Shown: positions 50,738 through 60,400 of the stretch, piece after piece
How positions within the stretch are numbered: the first letter of the stretch is position 1
Layout: the number at the start of each line of letters is the position of its first letter
Source of the DNA: Candidatus Peribacteria bacterium
GTDB taxonomy: Bacteria > Patescibacteriota > Gracilibacteria > UBA1369 > LOWO2-01-FULL-3
Assembly: GCA_943358175.1 (NCBI GenBank)
Contig: CALRGV010000001.1
Coordinates: forward strand, 1 to 64,000
Direction of reading: 5' to 3'
Length of the DNA: 64,000 nucleotides
The notes under the pieces: generated by a model
Told to the model about the DNA's origin: nothing
What the model saw: the letters and a program-made list of their open reading frames with translations, nothing else
Database searches by the model: none
Program-made: the position numbers and the translations under genes

Positions 50738-50766
50738 GCAGACGAACAATAATTAATTTAAAATCT

Positions 50767-51687
50767 ATGAATAATCTGCAAGTGAATGGCAATCCTCAGT
50801 CCCTCAGCGATCAAACCCTCTATCAACTTTGTAGAACATACGGCGCGCGTGCGCTTGAGTGGCGACGAAAATTTACCGGACTTTTGCCGGAAGTTTTTAG
50901 GCGCAAATTGTATGAGAAAAAAGGCTTTGATTCGATTTTTGTGTTTGCGAAAAAACTGGCTGGGTTGAGCGAAGAACAGGTGCGATTGGTGTTGAATTTG
51001 GAAAAAAGATTTGAGAATGTGCCGGCGCTGCGAACGCTTTTGGTGAATGGGGAAGTGAGCGTGAATAAGTTGGCGAGAGTCGTGGCAATTGCTAATCCGG
51101 AAAATCAGGAATTTTTGGCGGAACAGGTGCGAATCTTGTCGAAGGGCGCGGTGGAAACTTTGGTGAGGGATGAAAAGTGGGCGAGAGCTGATGGTATGAA
51201 AGGCGAATTTGCCAAGAGTCAAAATGGCTTATTTGAGCCAGAAATTGACTATAAAAGTCTGCCCGGGCAGACTTTGGAAATCACGATCGAAGTTCACCAA
51301 AAACTCTTCGAACTTCAACAAAAAGGCCTCGATCTCAATCAGCTTTTACTGGAATTTCTGAAGAAACGTGAGGAAGAAATCGCGCAGAGGAAAGAGAAAA
51401 TCTCAGAAGAGGTTTTGCGAAAAGAAGAGGAAAATGCACAGAAGAAGTCGAGACCTCACGTTCCCGTCGCCGTGAAAAAAATCCTTCACGACGAACATGG
51501 CACGAAATGTTCGATAAAAAATTGCCAAAAGCGGGCGGAAACTATTCATCATACACAAAGATTTGCACTGTCCGGAAGCCACGATCCGCACTACCTCGCG
51601 CCACTTTGCAAGGAGCATCATGAGATCGCGCATGCGGTGGATGTGAAATGTCAGAAGGTGAAGGGGCGGTGGGTGGCATCATCATGA
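50767..51687 (+). CDS. HNH endonuclease-domain protein
   Basis: A 306-residue protein. The C-terminal HNH domain (about residues 235-298) shows C-x4-C (CSIKNC), IHHTQRFALSGSHD with the catalytic HH pair, and LAPLCKEHHEIAHAVD with the metal-binding Cys and His residues. The N-terminal 170 residues are helical (FAKKLAGLSEEQVRLVLNLEKRFENVPALRTLLVNGEVSVNKLARVVAIA) and resemble the DUF222/13E12-type region often fused to HNH domains. A Lys/Glu-rich coiled coil links them. Such proteins are often mobile. Codon use looks slightly more GC-rich than neighbours. It has a palindromic operator at its promoter. Confidence 0.82.
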   Translation: MNNLQVNGNPQSLSDQTLYQLCRTYGARALEWRRKFTGLLPEVFRRKLYEKKGFDSIFVFAKKLAGLSEEQVRLVLNLEKRFENVPALRTLLVNGEVSVNKLARVVAIANPENQEFLAEQVRILSKGAVETLVRDEKWARADGMKGEFAKSQNGLFEPEIDYKSLPGQTLEITIEVHQKLFELQQKGLDLNQLLLEFLKKREEEIAQRKEKISEEVLRKEEENAQKKSRPHVPVAVKKILHDEHGTKCSIKNCQKRAETIHHTQRFALSGSHDPHYLAPLCKEHHEIAHAVDVKCQKVKGRWVASS

Positions 51688-51817
51688 ACTCTCTCTCTCT
51701 GGAGAGGCGAAAGGGCTAGGTGTATGAATAATGAAAAGAGAATATTTATGATTCTTTTGCAAGTTGATAGTTCACGAATTTAGAAAAATTTAATGTTTGG
51801 AGTTTATCTTCAGTTAA

Positions 51818-52237
51818 ATGAACATTTTTTATACAAAAATACCGAAGTTGAAAGGTACTGATTACCATGAGGTCTGTAAAAGGGCTCATCGTTTTTATAA
51901 TGAAATTAATAGATCAACTAGGAGAAAGCCTTATGTTAGGTCAGCCTATTTTGATAAAAGCAAAATATTTCTGGAATTATTTTGGCATCATCTTTTTGAG
52001 AAGAAAAATAGAGGGGATAGAATTCGAAGATTGAAATTTTTGCCATGTGCGATAGAATTGATCAAAAAATCTTACATTGATCCGACATCAAAAGAAAATG
52101 TAGATAAACCTAAGGAGATTCTGCATAGATTTAAAGGAATGAGCTTGGAAAAAGATTTGTTTTTTGTTCAGGTCAAAGAGGAAAAGAAATCTGGTAAGAA
52201 ATGGCTCATTTCCATTTTTCCATTGGATGATAAATAA
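51818..52237 (+). CDS. Small basic protein, possible nuclease-fold toxin
   Basis: A 139-residue basic protein without signal peptide. It is helical in the first 90 residues (KGTDYHEVCKRAHRFYNEINRSTRRKPYVRSAYFDKSKIFLELFWHHLFEKK). It ends in a beta-rich segment, ILHRFKGMSLEKDLFFVQVKEEKKSGKKWLISIFP, which looks like the last strands of RelE/colicin-D-type (BECR) RNase folds. That match is my recognition of a pattern only, and no catalytic residues can be assigned. No antitoxin-like gene is adjacent. It is followed by a hairpin and a strong two-way terminator. Confidence 0.5.
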   Translation: MNIFYTKIPKLKGTDYHEVCKRAHRFYNEINRSTRRKPYVRSAYFDKSKIFLELFWHHLFEKKNRGDRIRRLKFLPCAIELIKKSYIDPTSKENVDKPKEILHRFKGMSLEKDLFFVQVKEEKKSGKKWLISIFPLDDK

Positions 52238-52238
52238 A

Positions 52239-52289
52239 AAAGACTTTCCGCTAGTTGTGGCTTATTAACCACGGGGCCGAAAGCCTTTT
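52239..52289 (+). terminator. Terminator-like hairpin after 52237
   Basis: AAAG-A-CTTTC / GAAAG-C-CTTT outer stem with an inner GTGG/CCAC hairpin, followed by a short T tract. It starts directly at the end of the small basic protein gene. Confidence 0.6.
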
Positions 52290-52328
52290 CGTCGGTATAT
52301 TATAAAAATTTATGATGGAAGTCAATAA

Positions 52329-52355
52329 AAAAGCCTCGTGATTAGCGAGGCTTTT
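52329..52355. terminator. Two-way intrinsic terminator
   Basis: AAAAGCCTCG / CGAGGCTTTT perfect 10-bp stem with a 7-base loop, A and T tracts on both sides, between convergent genes. It should end the giant minus-strand transcript. Confidence 0.9.
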
Positions 52356-52375
52356 GAGGGGAACAATGTCCCGGG

Positions 52376-55300
52376 CTAGTTTGGCACAACTACTTGCTGT
52401 AGGTTGATCAGTTCGTTGATACCAGGTGGAGGATTCAAGAGAATGCGCTCGTCGTAGTGGATATTCACTGAACCGTCGTCTTGTAATGGATCGCCGGCGT
52501 ATTGACGATTGGTGAAGAGATTTACTACGTTGCCGATTAAGGAGCCGTTGATGTTGAGGGGGATGTCGTAAGTTGGTGTGTTTTCTGTGGATTTTACTTC
52601 GCCTCCTCTACCGTTTATGTCTACGGCCATAAGGATACCGTCAATGTTTCTTACATTATTATCAATTATGATATTACCTCCGATGACAATGAAGGCTGCG
52701 GCGGGAATTTTTTTATTGTTGTAAAATCCTGTTATTCCTAAAAGTGAGTCTTCGTACTTGATGTTGGATTTTATATGTAGATCGTGGCCTATCACAATGT
52801 AAGTTTGGGCGGCTGGGATGCCGTTAGTTGAACTACTGATTGTGTATTCATTGTTGTTGTTGTTGTTGTTGTCAATTGTTAGATCTCCGTTGGTTTTTAT
52901 GAATACACCACTTTGGTCTGCTGGAAGGGATGCAGGTGAAGTTATAGTGGATATTGAACTTAGGTTTGAGCCAAATCTCGAAAGTCTCTTCACGTTTGCA
53001 TTGATTGAATCTGTGATGTTTTGTTTGGTCCAGGCTTTGGAAATGTCGGCTTCGAGCTCACAAATACTACTGGAGAAGTTTTCGAGAACATCTTGGTAGT
53101 CTTCTAGGCCGCTGGTTATATCTTCGCCATCGGCGTCTTTTGCACCGGCTGCGTTGTTGCTTAAATTACATACGTCGTGGGTTGGGGATTGGAGGAGTGA
53201 TACTTCTACTGTAGTGGTGGTGCCAGTATCTGCTTCCTTTTGCTTTTTCGGTGGCTTAGGCTTAATACAAGGTCCGTCGCAGGATTTTACGTCGTAACAT
53301 TTGTTTACATCGACGCCGGTTTTGATCAGGTCGTGGAAGAATACATCACCGCCCTGGCGTGAAAGAATATATGGGCAGATGGCGATGACTTTGGTGGATA
53401 CTTCCTTGATATTGTAAGGGTTGCCAGCATTTTGTGTGACTTTGACCTCTGCTTTGTTCTTAAATTCCTGTCCGCAACCTCCCTTGGCTACCAAGGTTTT
53501 ACATTTTTCATCACTAATTCTATCGTTTGTAGGGTATTTCATTTGGTATTTAACGATGATTTTGTCCGTGAAAGATAGGTTATTTAGTTGTTTAAAATTT
53601 AGAGTTCCATTGGCGGTAAAAGTTGATGAAATTTTATCGGTTGAATTGGCATCTATACATGGTAAATTCTTATCTTTATTTTCTGTGACGCAAAGGTAAT
53701 CTGCGTATTTAGTTTTAGTGAAATTTTCGTCTGAAAATTCCGAGAATTTTCCGGTATCTTTTTTATTATCTTTGTACTTATCGGTAGCAAAAAGAATTTT
53801 CTTTGAACTGCCTTTGATTAGTTCTATTTGCATAGCCTCGAAAGTAAGTGATTCCTCGGCACCTACTTTTGTATTGGCAATTCTACCATTTTTCAGACTT
53901 AGATCTTTGACGATAGCCTCTTTGATATTATTGCCGGACTTCAGGATCAACATATAAGTAACGTAGTTTGTTTTTTTGTTGATGTTGATAGTTGTTGCAG
54001 CTTTTCCAAGCTGATCCTCAGCATAGACAAATTTTTCGAATGTTGGTGGAGTATCAGTGTTATTGTTTTTGCATTTAATGTCATTTGGATAAAGAGTGCA
54101 AAACTCTGGACCTGGAGGGCAGTTGTTGGTTTGTGCGCATGTAGGCGGAGTACTTTTTGGATAATATATAGGGTATTTACATTGTGTGTTTTCAGTGCCA
54201 TCTAGATTGTATCCTTTTATGTTAATGTTAAGAGAGTCGTTATTCATAGTGAATGTTCCTCTATCGTATTTGAATTGCAAGGAGTTGTTTTGTAGGTCAG
54301 CTTTGTTGAAAGTTAGTTCATTCGTGAGCGGTTCGTTGTTTTTGAAGATTTTAGGTGTGCCGTTGCCAGTGATGCTGCTACCTATGTTGACAATAAGTTT
54401 TTCTAAATATTTATATTCTCCACTAATTGTGAAAGTAGTAGGAGTTGGTGATTCAACTGATGTCTTGAAGCTCTCTTGATTTGGAGTGACTGTGATTTGG
54501 GTACATAAATTTGTCTGTGTAGGGACCGGATTGTTGAAGGGGATAGACTCTTTACATGCTGCGGCAGTTGATCCTACGACTTGAGATTGAAGCACGTCTG
54601 GAATTAGTCCTGTTACAGTTGGTATAGTATTTTTTATTTTGAGAATTAGTGGATATGTTCTTACATTGTTTACTATTACTTCAGTCTTTTCTGTTGGCGC
54701 AAATGGATTGGACATGTCTATAAAAAAACCATAATCCGGATTCACTTTATAATAGACTTTCTGAGAGTCTTTTGAAGTAGTGACGATTGTTTCTGTAATT
54801 ACGTAATTAGTATTTTTTTCTAATTGAGTAATTATGTTACCGTTGAATTTAGTGACCAGATCAGTACATACTCCCACCGCCGGGGTCACTACATTGGTTG
54901 AGCCGGCACAAGCTGCGGCATAGGCAGGGTCTGTTGGGTCCATAGTTACTGTTACGTTTCCAGCGGTTGTTGCTCCCACGAGGGAGATTGGGAAGTCGCT
55001 TAGTAGGGCCGTGTTTCCAAGGTCTTTGCCGCTAGGCTGATAATTTTGATCTACGGTTTGGAATTTGCCATTGGTAGTAGTGGCAATCTTGAATTTTGTG
55101 GTTAAAGGTAATTTTTTGCCATTGGTATCTTTCGGACTAATGCTGATTAAGGATGGTTCTCCTGTGACTAGATCCCCTTTGGTGTTGGTTTGAAAACCTA
55201 ATTCTTTACATATTAATTGTGGTTTTGGCTCGATATCGTAATCTTTTTTACAATTAGGATTTGTGCTGCCTTGGGTTTTTACGTGGATGACATTGGTGCC

Positions 55301-57400
55301 GGATTTTTTGGCGTAGAAATAGACGTCGGTGCCTGGGGCTACCGGTCCGGTTGTGGAGAAAAGGGCACTTTTTGTATAGCCTTTATTTGAGGATGAATCA
55401 TCTGTGGCTCCCGGAGGATTAGCGCCGGCATATGCTAAGAACACGCTGTTCAAGCCGTATTTCCCCGGATTTGAATCGTATGTTTGATCGCTGAGAGGAT
55501 TCATGAATGGATCTACCGGATTCGTGCTTGGAGGTAGTCCGCTGGTCATCCATTCAGGTAAGAAAATCAGCTCTTTATCTATTGCGTTCGAGAGATTGGT
55601 TAGATCGTTGATGTTTATTGAGAGATCCTGAATGCCGAATTTTCCGGTGGCAATTTTGGTATTGATATTCATCCAAGAAGTGGCCATCTGGTCGGCGTTG
55701 TTTCCAAAAATAATAATTTTCGGATCGAGTTTGAAGTCAGTGGTGAAGTTTGCTGTAGGATTGAGAGGAGTTGTCTGACTTGTAGGCGTGGCTTCGAAAA
55801 CCAATTTTGATTTATTTTTTTTAGCTTCATAATCTGAAGGTTTGATCAGAAAAAATTCTCCGTATCCATCATCGACGGTATAGGTTATTTTTGAATTTAA
55901 ATCTTTGTAATCGGTGTCGAGAGATTTGGCTTTGAAAACTGAATAGGTTCCTTCATAAATAGGTTCCTGGTGGTCGACAAGAATTTCCAGACATTCGGGA
56001 GCTACCGGTGAGGTCATTGAAGTTTTACACAGAGGGTTGTTTTGATCTGCCGGAATTTTATCTAGGGTAACGGTGATTTTTGATTCCGGAAGGCCGAGGT
56101 AATAGATTGTTTTGTTTTGATGTGCGGAAGTGTTTACCCAATTGCCGTTTAGTTCATTGAGTAATGCCGCTTTCTTTGGTGCAGTTGGGAGAGCCGTTAT
56201 ATTTTCATATGTCCAAAACTGGCCGTTTGGGTCAGTAGTGCTCCATTTCAATTCTGCTCCTTCCGGAAGAATATTTGTTGGTGCAAAGGTGATGCTATTC
56301 ACAGACATAGGATAGGCATCTTTACCGTTGATTTTAATAGGATTTTTATCGTCGAGAGTGGCTGTAAGTTCGGTACAAACGTTTTGGGGAGTGGCTTTTT
56401 TCCATACGGTGGCTACGGAGCCGATATCAAACCAGTAGAAAGTTTTGTCTGCACTGGTAAATACGGTTTCTGTCGCGAAATTTTTGGTAGGTCCATTAGT
56501 TTTTGGATCCATATAGCACCAACCACTTTTTGGATCGTTTACCTTATTATCGAAACAGCCATCACCTTTGTGGGTGCTGTAATTTGCTTTGTTGATTGCT
56601 AGATCTGCAAGAAGTACGCGAGAAGTTGTTGTGGTGCTCCAAATTTTTCCATTGTCTTTGGTTGGAAGATGAACATTGAATTCAAGTTTACGATTATTTT
56701 CGTCAGTTAGGTCCAGGTTAGGGGCTTGATCGAAATTTTTACCGTTGTTAGCCCAAATTTGAGGACGACCCTTGAATTCTCCATTTTGATTTGTACTACC
56801 AAAATCCCAAGTAATTACGACAGTGTTTCCGACAATATTTTTTGTTACAGTTGTTCCTCCCCAAAATTTAGCATCATCTAAAGTTCCGGAACAATCTTCT
56901 AAGGGAGCAATTTTTGATTTGTCATAATTTGCTGGATAGGGAGTCTGACATTTAATTTTATCAAGATCTATAGAGTTGAAACCATCAGATTGAAGGGTGA
57001 TGATAAATCTGTCTACGAAAGATTTGTAGTAGAAATTTTCATCCTCAATTGTGTCGTTGAAGTAAGCATGATCATGTCGGATGATTGGTACGTTTTTATT
57101 TTCTGATCCTGCTTTTACAGGATTATCTTCTGCTTTCGGAGGTTGTGGGTTATAGGCATTGCCATATAATTTCACAAATTGATTGCAGGTTTCGTTGCTC
57201 AAATAATTTAAATATTGATCTGCTTCCGAGTCGGATATGGCCGCACTTAAGAGATTGTAAGGAGCAATCGCAAGACTGCAAATTTTTCTGGTTACAGGAC
57301 TGAATTTTGCTTGTGTTACAGTGGTACTGTTACCGATAAGTATGAGCAAACTTGTGATCAGAAGTGTGAGAAATAATTTTTTGATATTTGTTTTGAACAT
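52376..57400 (-). CDS. Giant exported multidomain protein with cysteine-linked Ig-like repeats
   Basis: A 1,674-residue exported protein with signal peptide (about residues 5-31, IKKLFLTLLITSLLILIGNSTT). Residues 35-330 hold a Cys-containing N-terminal domain. About 330-1,110 hold five or more beta-rich repeats of 130-190 residues. Each opens with Cys (CTELTA, CLEILV, CKELGF, CTDLVT, CTQITV) after a Pro-rich linker that also contains a Cys, so repeats may be joined by disulfides. A Cys/Pro-rich stretch follows (CAQTNNCPPGPEFC), then further beta domains, a Lys/Pro linker, an Asn8 run and a C-terminal beta-solenoid-like region (AAAFIVIGGNIIIDNNVRN). No wall-anchoring motif is seen. It probably lies downstream of the giant gene at 57431 in one transcript (30-bp gap). 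Confidence 0.7.
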   Translation of the reverse strand: MFKTNIKKLFLTLLITSLLILIGNSTTVTQAKFSPVTRKICSLAIAPYNLLSAAISDSEADQYLNYLSNETCNQFVKLYGNAYNPQPPKAEDNPVKAGSENKNVPIIRHDHAYFNDTIEDENFYYKSFVDRFIITLQSDGFNSIDLDKIKCQTPYPANYDKSKIAPLEDCSGTLDDAKFWGGTTVTKNIVGNTVVITWDFGSTNQNGEFKGRPQIWANNGKNFDQAPNLDLTDENNRKLEFNVHLPTKDNGKIWSTTTTSRVLLADLAINKANYSTHKGDGCFDNKVNDPKSGWCYMDPKTNGPTKNFATETVFTSADKTFYWFDIGSVATVWKKATPQNVCTELTATLDDKNPIKINGKDAYPMSVNSITFAPTNILPEGAELKWSTTDPNGQFWTYENITALPTAPKKAALLNELNGNWVNTSAHQNKTIYYLGLPESKITVTLDKIPADQNNPLCKTSMTSPVAPECLEILVDHQEPIYEGTYSVFKAKSLDTDYKDLNSKITYTVDDGYGEFFLIKPSDYEAKKNKSKLVFEATPTSQTTPLNPTANFTTDFKLDPKIIIFGNNADQMATSWMNINTKIATGKFGIQDLSININDLTNLSNAIDKELIFLPEWMTSGLPPSTNPVDPFMNPLSDQTYDSNPGKYGLNSVFLAYAGANPPGATDDSSSNKGYTKSALFSTTGPVAPGTDVYFYAKKSGTNVIHVKTQGSTNPNCKKDYDIEPKPQLICKELGFQTNTKGDLVTGEPSLISISPKDTNGKKLPLTTKFKIATTTNGKFQTVDQNYQPSGKDLGNTALLSDFPISLVGATTAGNVTVTMDPTDPAYAAACAGSTNVVTPAVGVCTDLVTKFNGNIITQLEKNTNYVITETIVTTSKDSQKVYYKVNPDYGFFIDMSNPFAPTEKTEVIVNNVRTYPLILKIKNTIPTVTGLIPDVLQSQVVGSTAAACKESIPFNNPVPTQTNLCTQITVTPNQESFKTSVESPTPTTFTISGEYKYLEKLIVNIGSSITGNGTPKIFKNNEPLTNELTFNKADLQNNSLQFKYDRGTFTMNNDSLNINIKGYNLDGTENTQCKYPIYYPKSTPPTCAQTNNCPPGPEFCTLYPNDIKCKNNNTDTPPTFEKFVYAEDQLGKAATTININKKTNYVTYMLILKSGNNIKEAIVKDLSLKNGRIANTKVGAEESLTFEAMQIELIKGSSKKILFATDKYKDNKKDTGKFSEFSDENFTKTKYADYLCVTENKDKNLPCIDANSTDKISSTFTANGTLNFKQLNNLSFTDKIIVKYQMKYPTNDRISDEKCKTLVAKGGCGQEFKNKAEVKVTQNAGNPYNIKEVSTKVIAICPYILSRQGGDVFFHDLIKTGVDVNKCYDVKSCDGPCIKPKPPKKQKEADTGTTTTVEVSLLQSPTHDVCNLSNNAAGAKDADGEDITSGLEDYQDVLENFSSSICELEADISKAWTKQNITDSINANVKRLSRFGSNLSSISTITSPASLPADQSGVFIKTNGDLTIDNNNNNNNEYTISSSTNGIPAAQTYIVIGHDLHIKSNIKYEDSLLGITGFYNNKKIPAAAFIVIGGNIIIDNNVRNIDGILMAVDINGRGGEVKSTENTPTYDIPLNINGSLIGNVVNLFTNRQYAGDPLQDDGSVNIHYDERILLNPPPGINELINLQQVVVPN
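52851..52873. repeat. Trinucleotide repeat (TTG)7-8
   Basis: Codes for eight Asn residues in the giant protein at 52376-57400. Length changes would keep the frame, so this is a linker-length polymorphism at most. Confidence 0.9.
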
Positions 57401-57430
57401 TTTTAATTTTATTTATTTGTATTTTAAATT

Positions 57431-60400
57431 TTATTCTCCTGCTCCACCTGATTCTCCGGCTTTTTGTCCTGCTCCGTTATTAGAATTTCCGCCGCCTGCT
57501 TGTCCACCTCCTTGTGATGGAGCTGCTGCGGGTGGGCGTTGGCCTGTTGCCGGTGGTGGACGATGGCCGCCACCTTGATTCACTTTTCCTCCTGGTCCTG
57601 CTTCCGGTGTTGCTACTTTTACCTTCTCATTTCTGAATCCGATTCCTAAGCCGAATGAGGCGAATAGTTTGCTTGCTTCGGCGTCGATTACTTCGTTTGA
57701 AGTGTTGAATTGAGCTACGATTCGGCCTCCTTTAGCAAAGATGGAAACTTCGGCACTTTCTTCAGCGTAGAAACTTGGGTTTGTACATTTGGAATATGCT
57801 CCGCGTTTGATTTCTGCGCTCATTTTAATCTTTACTGTAAGCCCTGTGTTACCAATTTTCTTTTCAAAAGTTTTACCGTCGAGTTGGGCGGCTCTCACTT
57901 CTTCGATTAATTTTCGGAATCTTCCTACAGCTTCTTTATGAGCTGGTGAGTTTTGTAGTAATTCCGGTTTTTCATATACCTCTGTAATTTTTGCATAATC
58001 ATCAAATTTATTTCCTTCATTAAAGCATAATAAAACTCCACTATTTAGTCCGGCAAATTTTAGTGCCAATGGGCTTTCCAGGAACTCTATGTCTTCTTTC
58101 GGAATTGGACTGGAAATTTCGAGAATTACTCTAGCTAATTCTTTTTCTTCAACGTTAGTTGAGTCCAGTTTGTAGCTGCCGGTTGTTCCCTTTAATAAGC
58201 CGAAACCGAGTAGTAATTGTTTGTCTTTTTCTAAAGTTTCGTAGCTGATGTTTTGTGATAGTGCTCCTTCTCTTACGCCGTTTTTATACTGTCTTGAACC
58301 TGAGAATAGGTAAGCTCCACCAGGAATTAATTCAACTTTTATTTTTCTGAAATCAAAGTCCGGATCGTTTAATTTTTCTCTTAGTGGATTGAAGGTGTCG
58401 TTGATTAATTTATCCACCAATTGTTTGGCTGTTGAGGTTGGTTTTGGAGACATTTCATTAATAGTTTTTGTGAAAGTCGGCATTAAAACTTCGTCTCTTA
58501 CAAATTTGATTTTTTTCTCCATTCCTTTAAGTATTCCCTGATTTATTTTTCTGATTTCACTTACGCTTATTTCCTCAGTGCCATCAGCTTTTTTAGTGGT
58601 GGCTTCCGCGTAAACATTTGTATAATGAAGGTTTGTCAAATGAGTGATAGCCAGATTAATCTCTTTGGCATTGAGATTTTTTAATACATTGATTTTGTTG
58701 CTATGTTCAACTAAGGTTTTAACTAATTTTTCCGGTTCATCAATATTAGTTCTAAATTCTTTTGTGAAATCATTTTTCTTTGGAAATATGTCTTCTAAAT
58801 TTTTGAAAAGGTCAGTACGAACTTTCAATTTTTCATACTCCTTGAGCTTCATGGCTGATCCGCGTTTTTCCATGGCTGCGTGGCGTCTTTCGGTCTGTTT
58901 GCCAAATTCTTCTGCTTGTTTGGCATCCAGTCTTCCTTCCATATTTGGACGTTTAGCAATGAAATTTTTTGTGGCTTCAATCTTGCCAATATCATCGGCT
59001 GATTTTTTGCCATAACCATCAATTTCATGAATATTTTTTTGTGGATCTTTAGCGTTGTTTCCAGCTTGCATTGAGAATTCTGCTTCGTTTTCAAGTTTTT
59101 GGAAGAATGCAGATTCATATGTTTGGATCCAGTTGGCGTCACGATTACCTCTCAGTGATCCTGTCTGTCTGATGGTAATTACGTCACGGATTGAAGCACT
59201 GCCTGCTGTAGCTCCAAAAGGTAATTCAAATCTTTCCCGGCTGATGATCAGATCATCAGTATTTCCTTCGAGCATTATACTTGAGCCGTCTTTGATTATG
59301 CCCAGTTCGGTTAATTTTGGATCAATGTGTATTTCAATGTCTTTCATATCTGGTCCTAATACTTTCAATTCAGTTGTTCCATTGGCATTTTTAGTCAATT
59401 TCATTTCGGCACGTTTCAATTCTTTGTTGTGAGTATCGAGACCTGCTTGTGGGAATTTACTAAAATCAATGGATTCACTCTTTACCAGGCTTAATAATTT
59501 ACCATCATGTCCGTAAACCAGTTTTCCGGTTTGTTCTATGAAACGAGCAGTTTTTTCTTTATTGTCTATTGCTGCTACTGCTTTTTTCAAAGCATTTGTT
59601 ACTGTTATATCAGATAATTCATGTAAAATTTTGGAGATTGCTCGACGATTTGGGATAGTGATTGAGGCTGAACCGAGCTTGAATCCTACTTGGGGTACTG
59701 GAACCAATCCAAGCATTCCAAAACCTCCATATGAAAATATTGGAATAGGGGATGAGAGATTTTTCATTACTTTTTCGGTAAGCTGATCTTTGATCCCTTC
59801 TACTATATTTACTACATCGGCTTTGCTTAAATCGAATTCTTTTGCGACCGCTTCAATTGGTCTCCATAGCCTTGGAATACTTGCTAACTTTGCATATTTA
59901 CCTTCTATATCTGATTGAGGCATGCTTTTCCACTCATTCCAAACTTTAGAATAATCTGTTTTTCCTTCGGCTGCGGCTAGGTCTTCTTTAAGCTGATTTT
60001 CCATGTTCCAGGACATGCCTAGACTTCCACCTGTTGTTGGGATTATGCTATCCCATGACCAGCGGAAACCTTCGAAAGCGTGAATTTTTACTTTTCCGGC
60101 GTCGACAGTTTGGGAGGCTCCAATTGTGGCACCACATGTACCTATTTCTATGCCTACAGAGGCTATGACACCGTTGCCTCTATAAACATCTACGCTAAAT
60201 CCTACTCCTGCTATGATTTTCCCGTCTGTGTTAGCGCCTATACCAATTAATATACTCATGCCGTCTCCGATATCTATTTTTGTACCAATGCCTGCACCTT
60301 CGAATTTGTAGCCTCCACCGTTAGTGCTTTTGAATGATGCTCCGGCCGCAAATAAAACTTTTTCTTGAATGGTTCTTACTTTGCCCGGTTCAATACCCTG

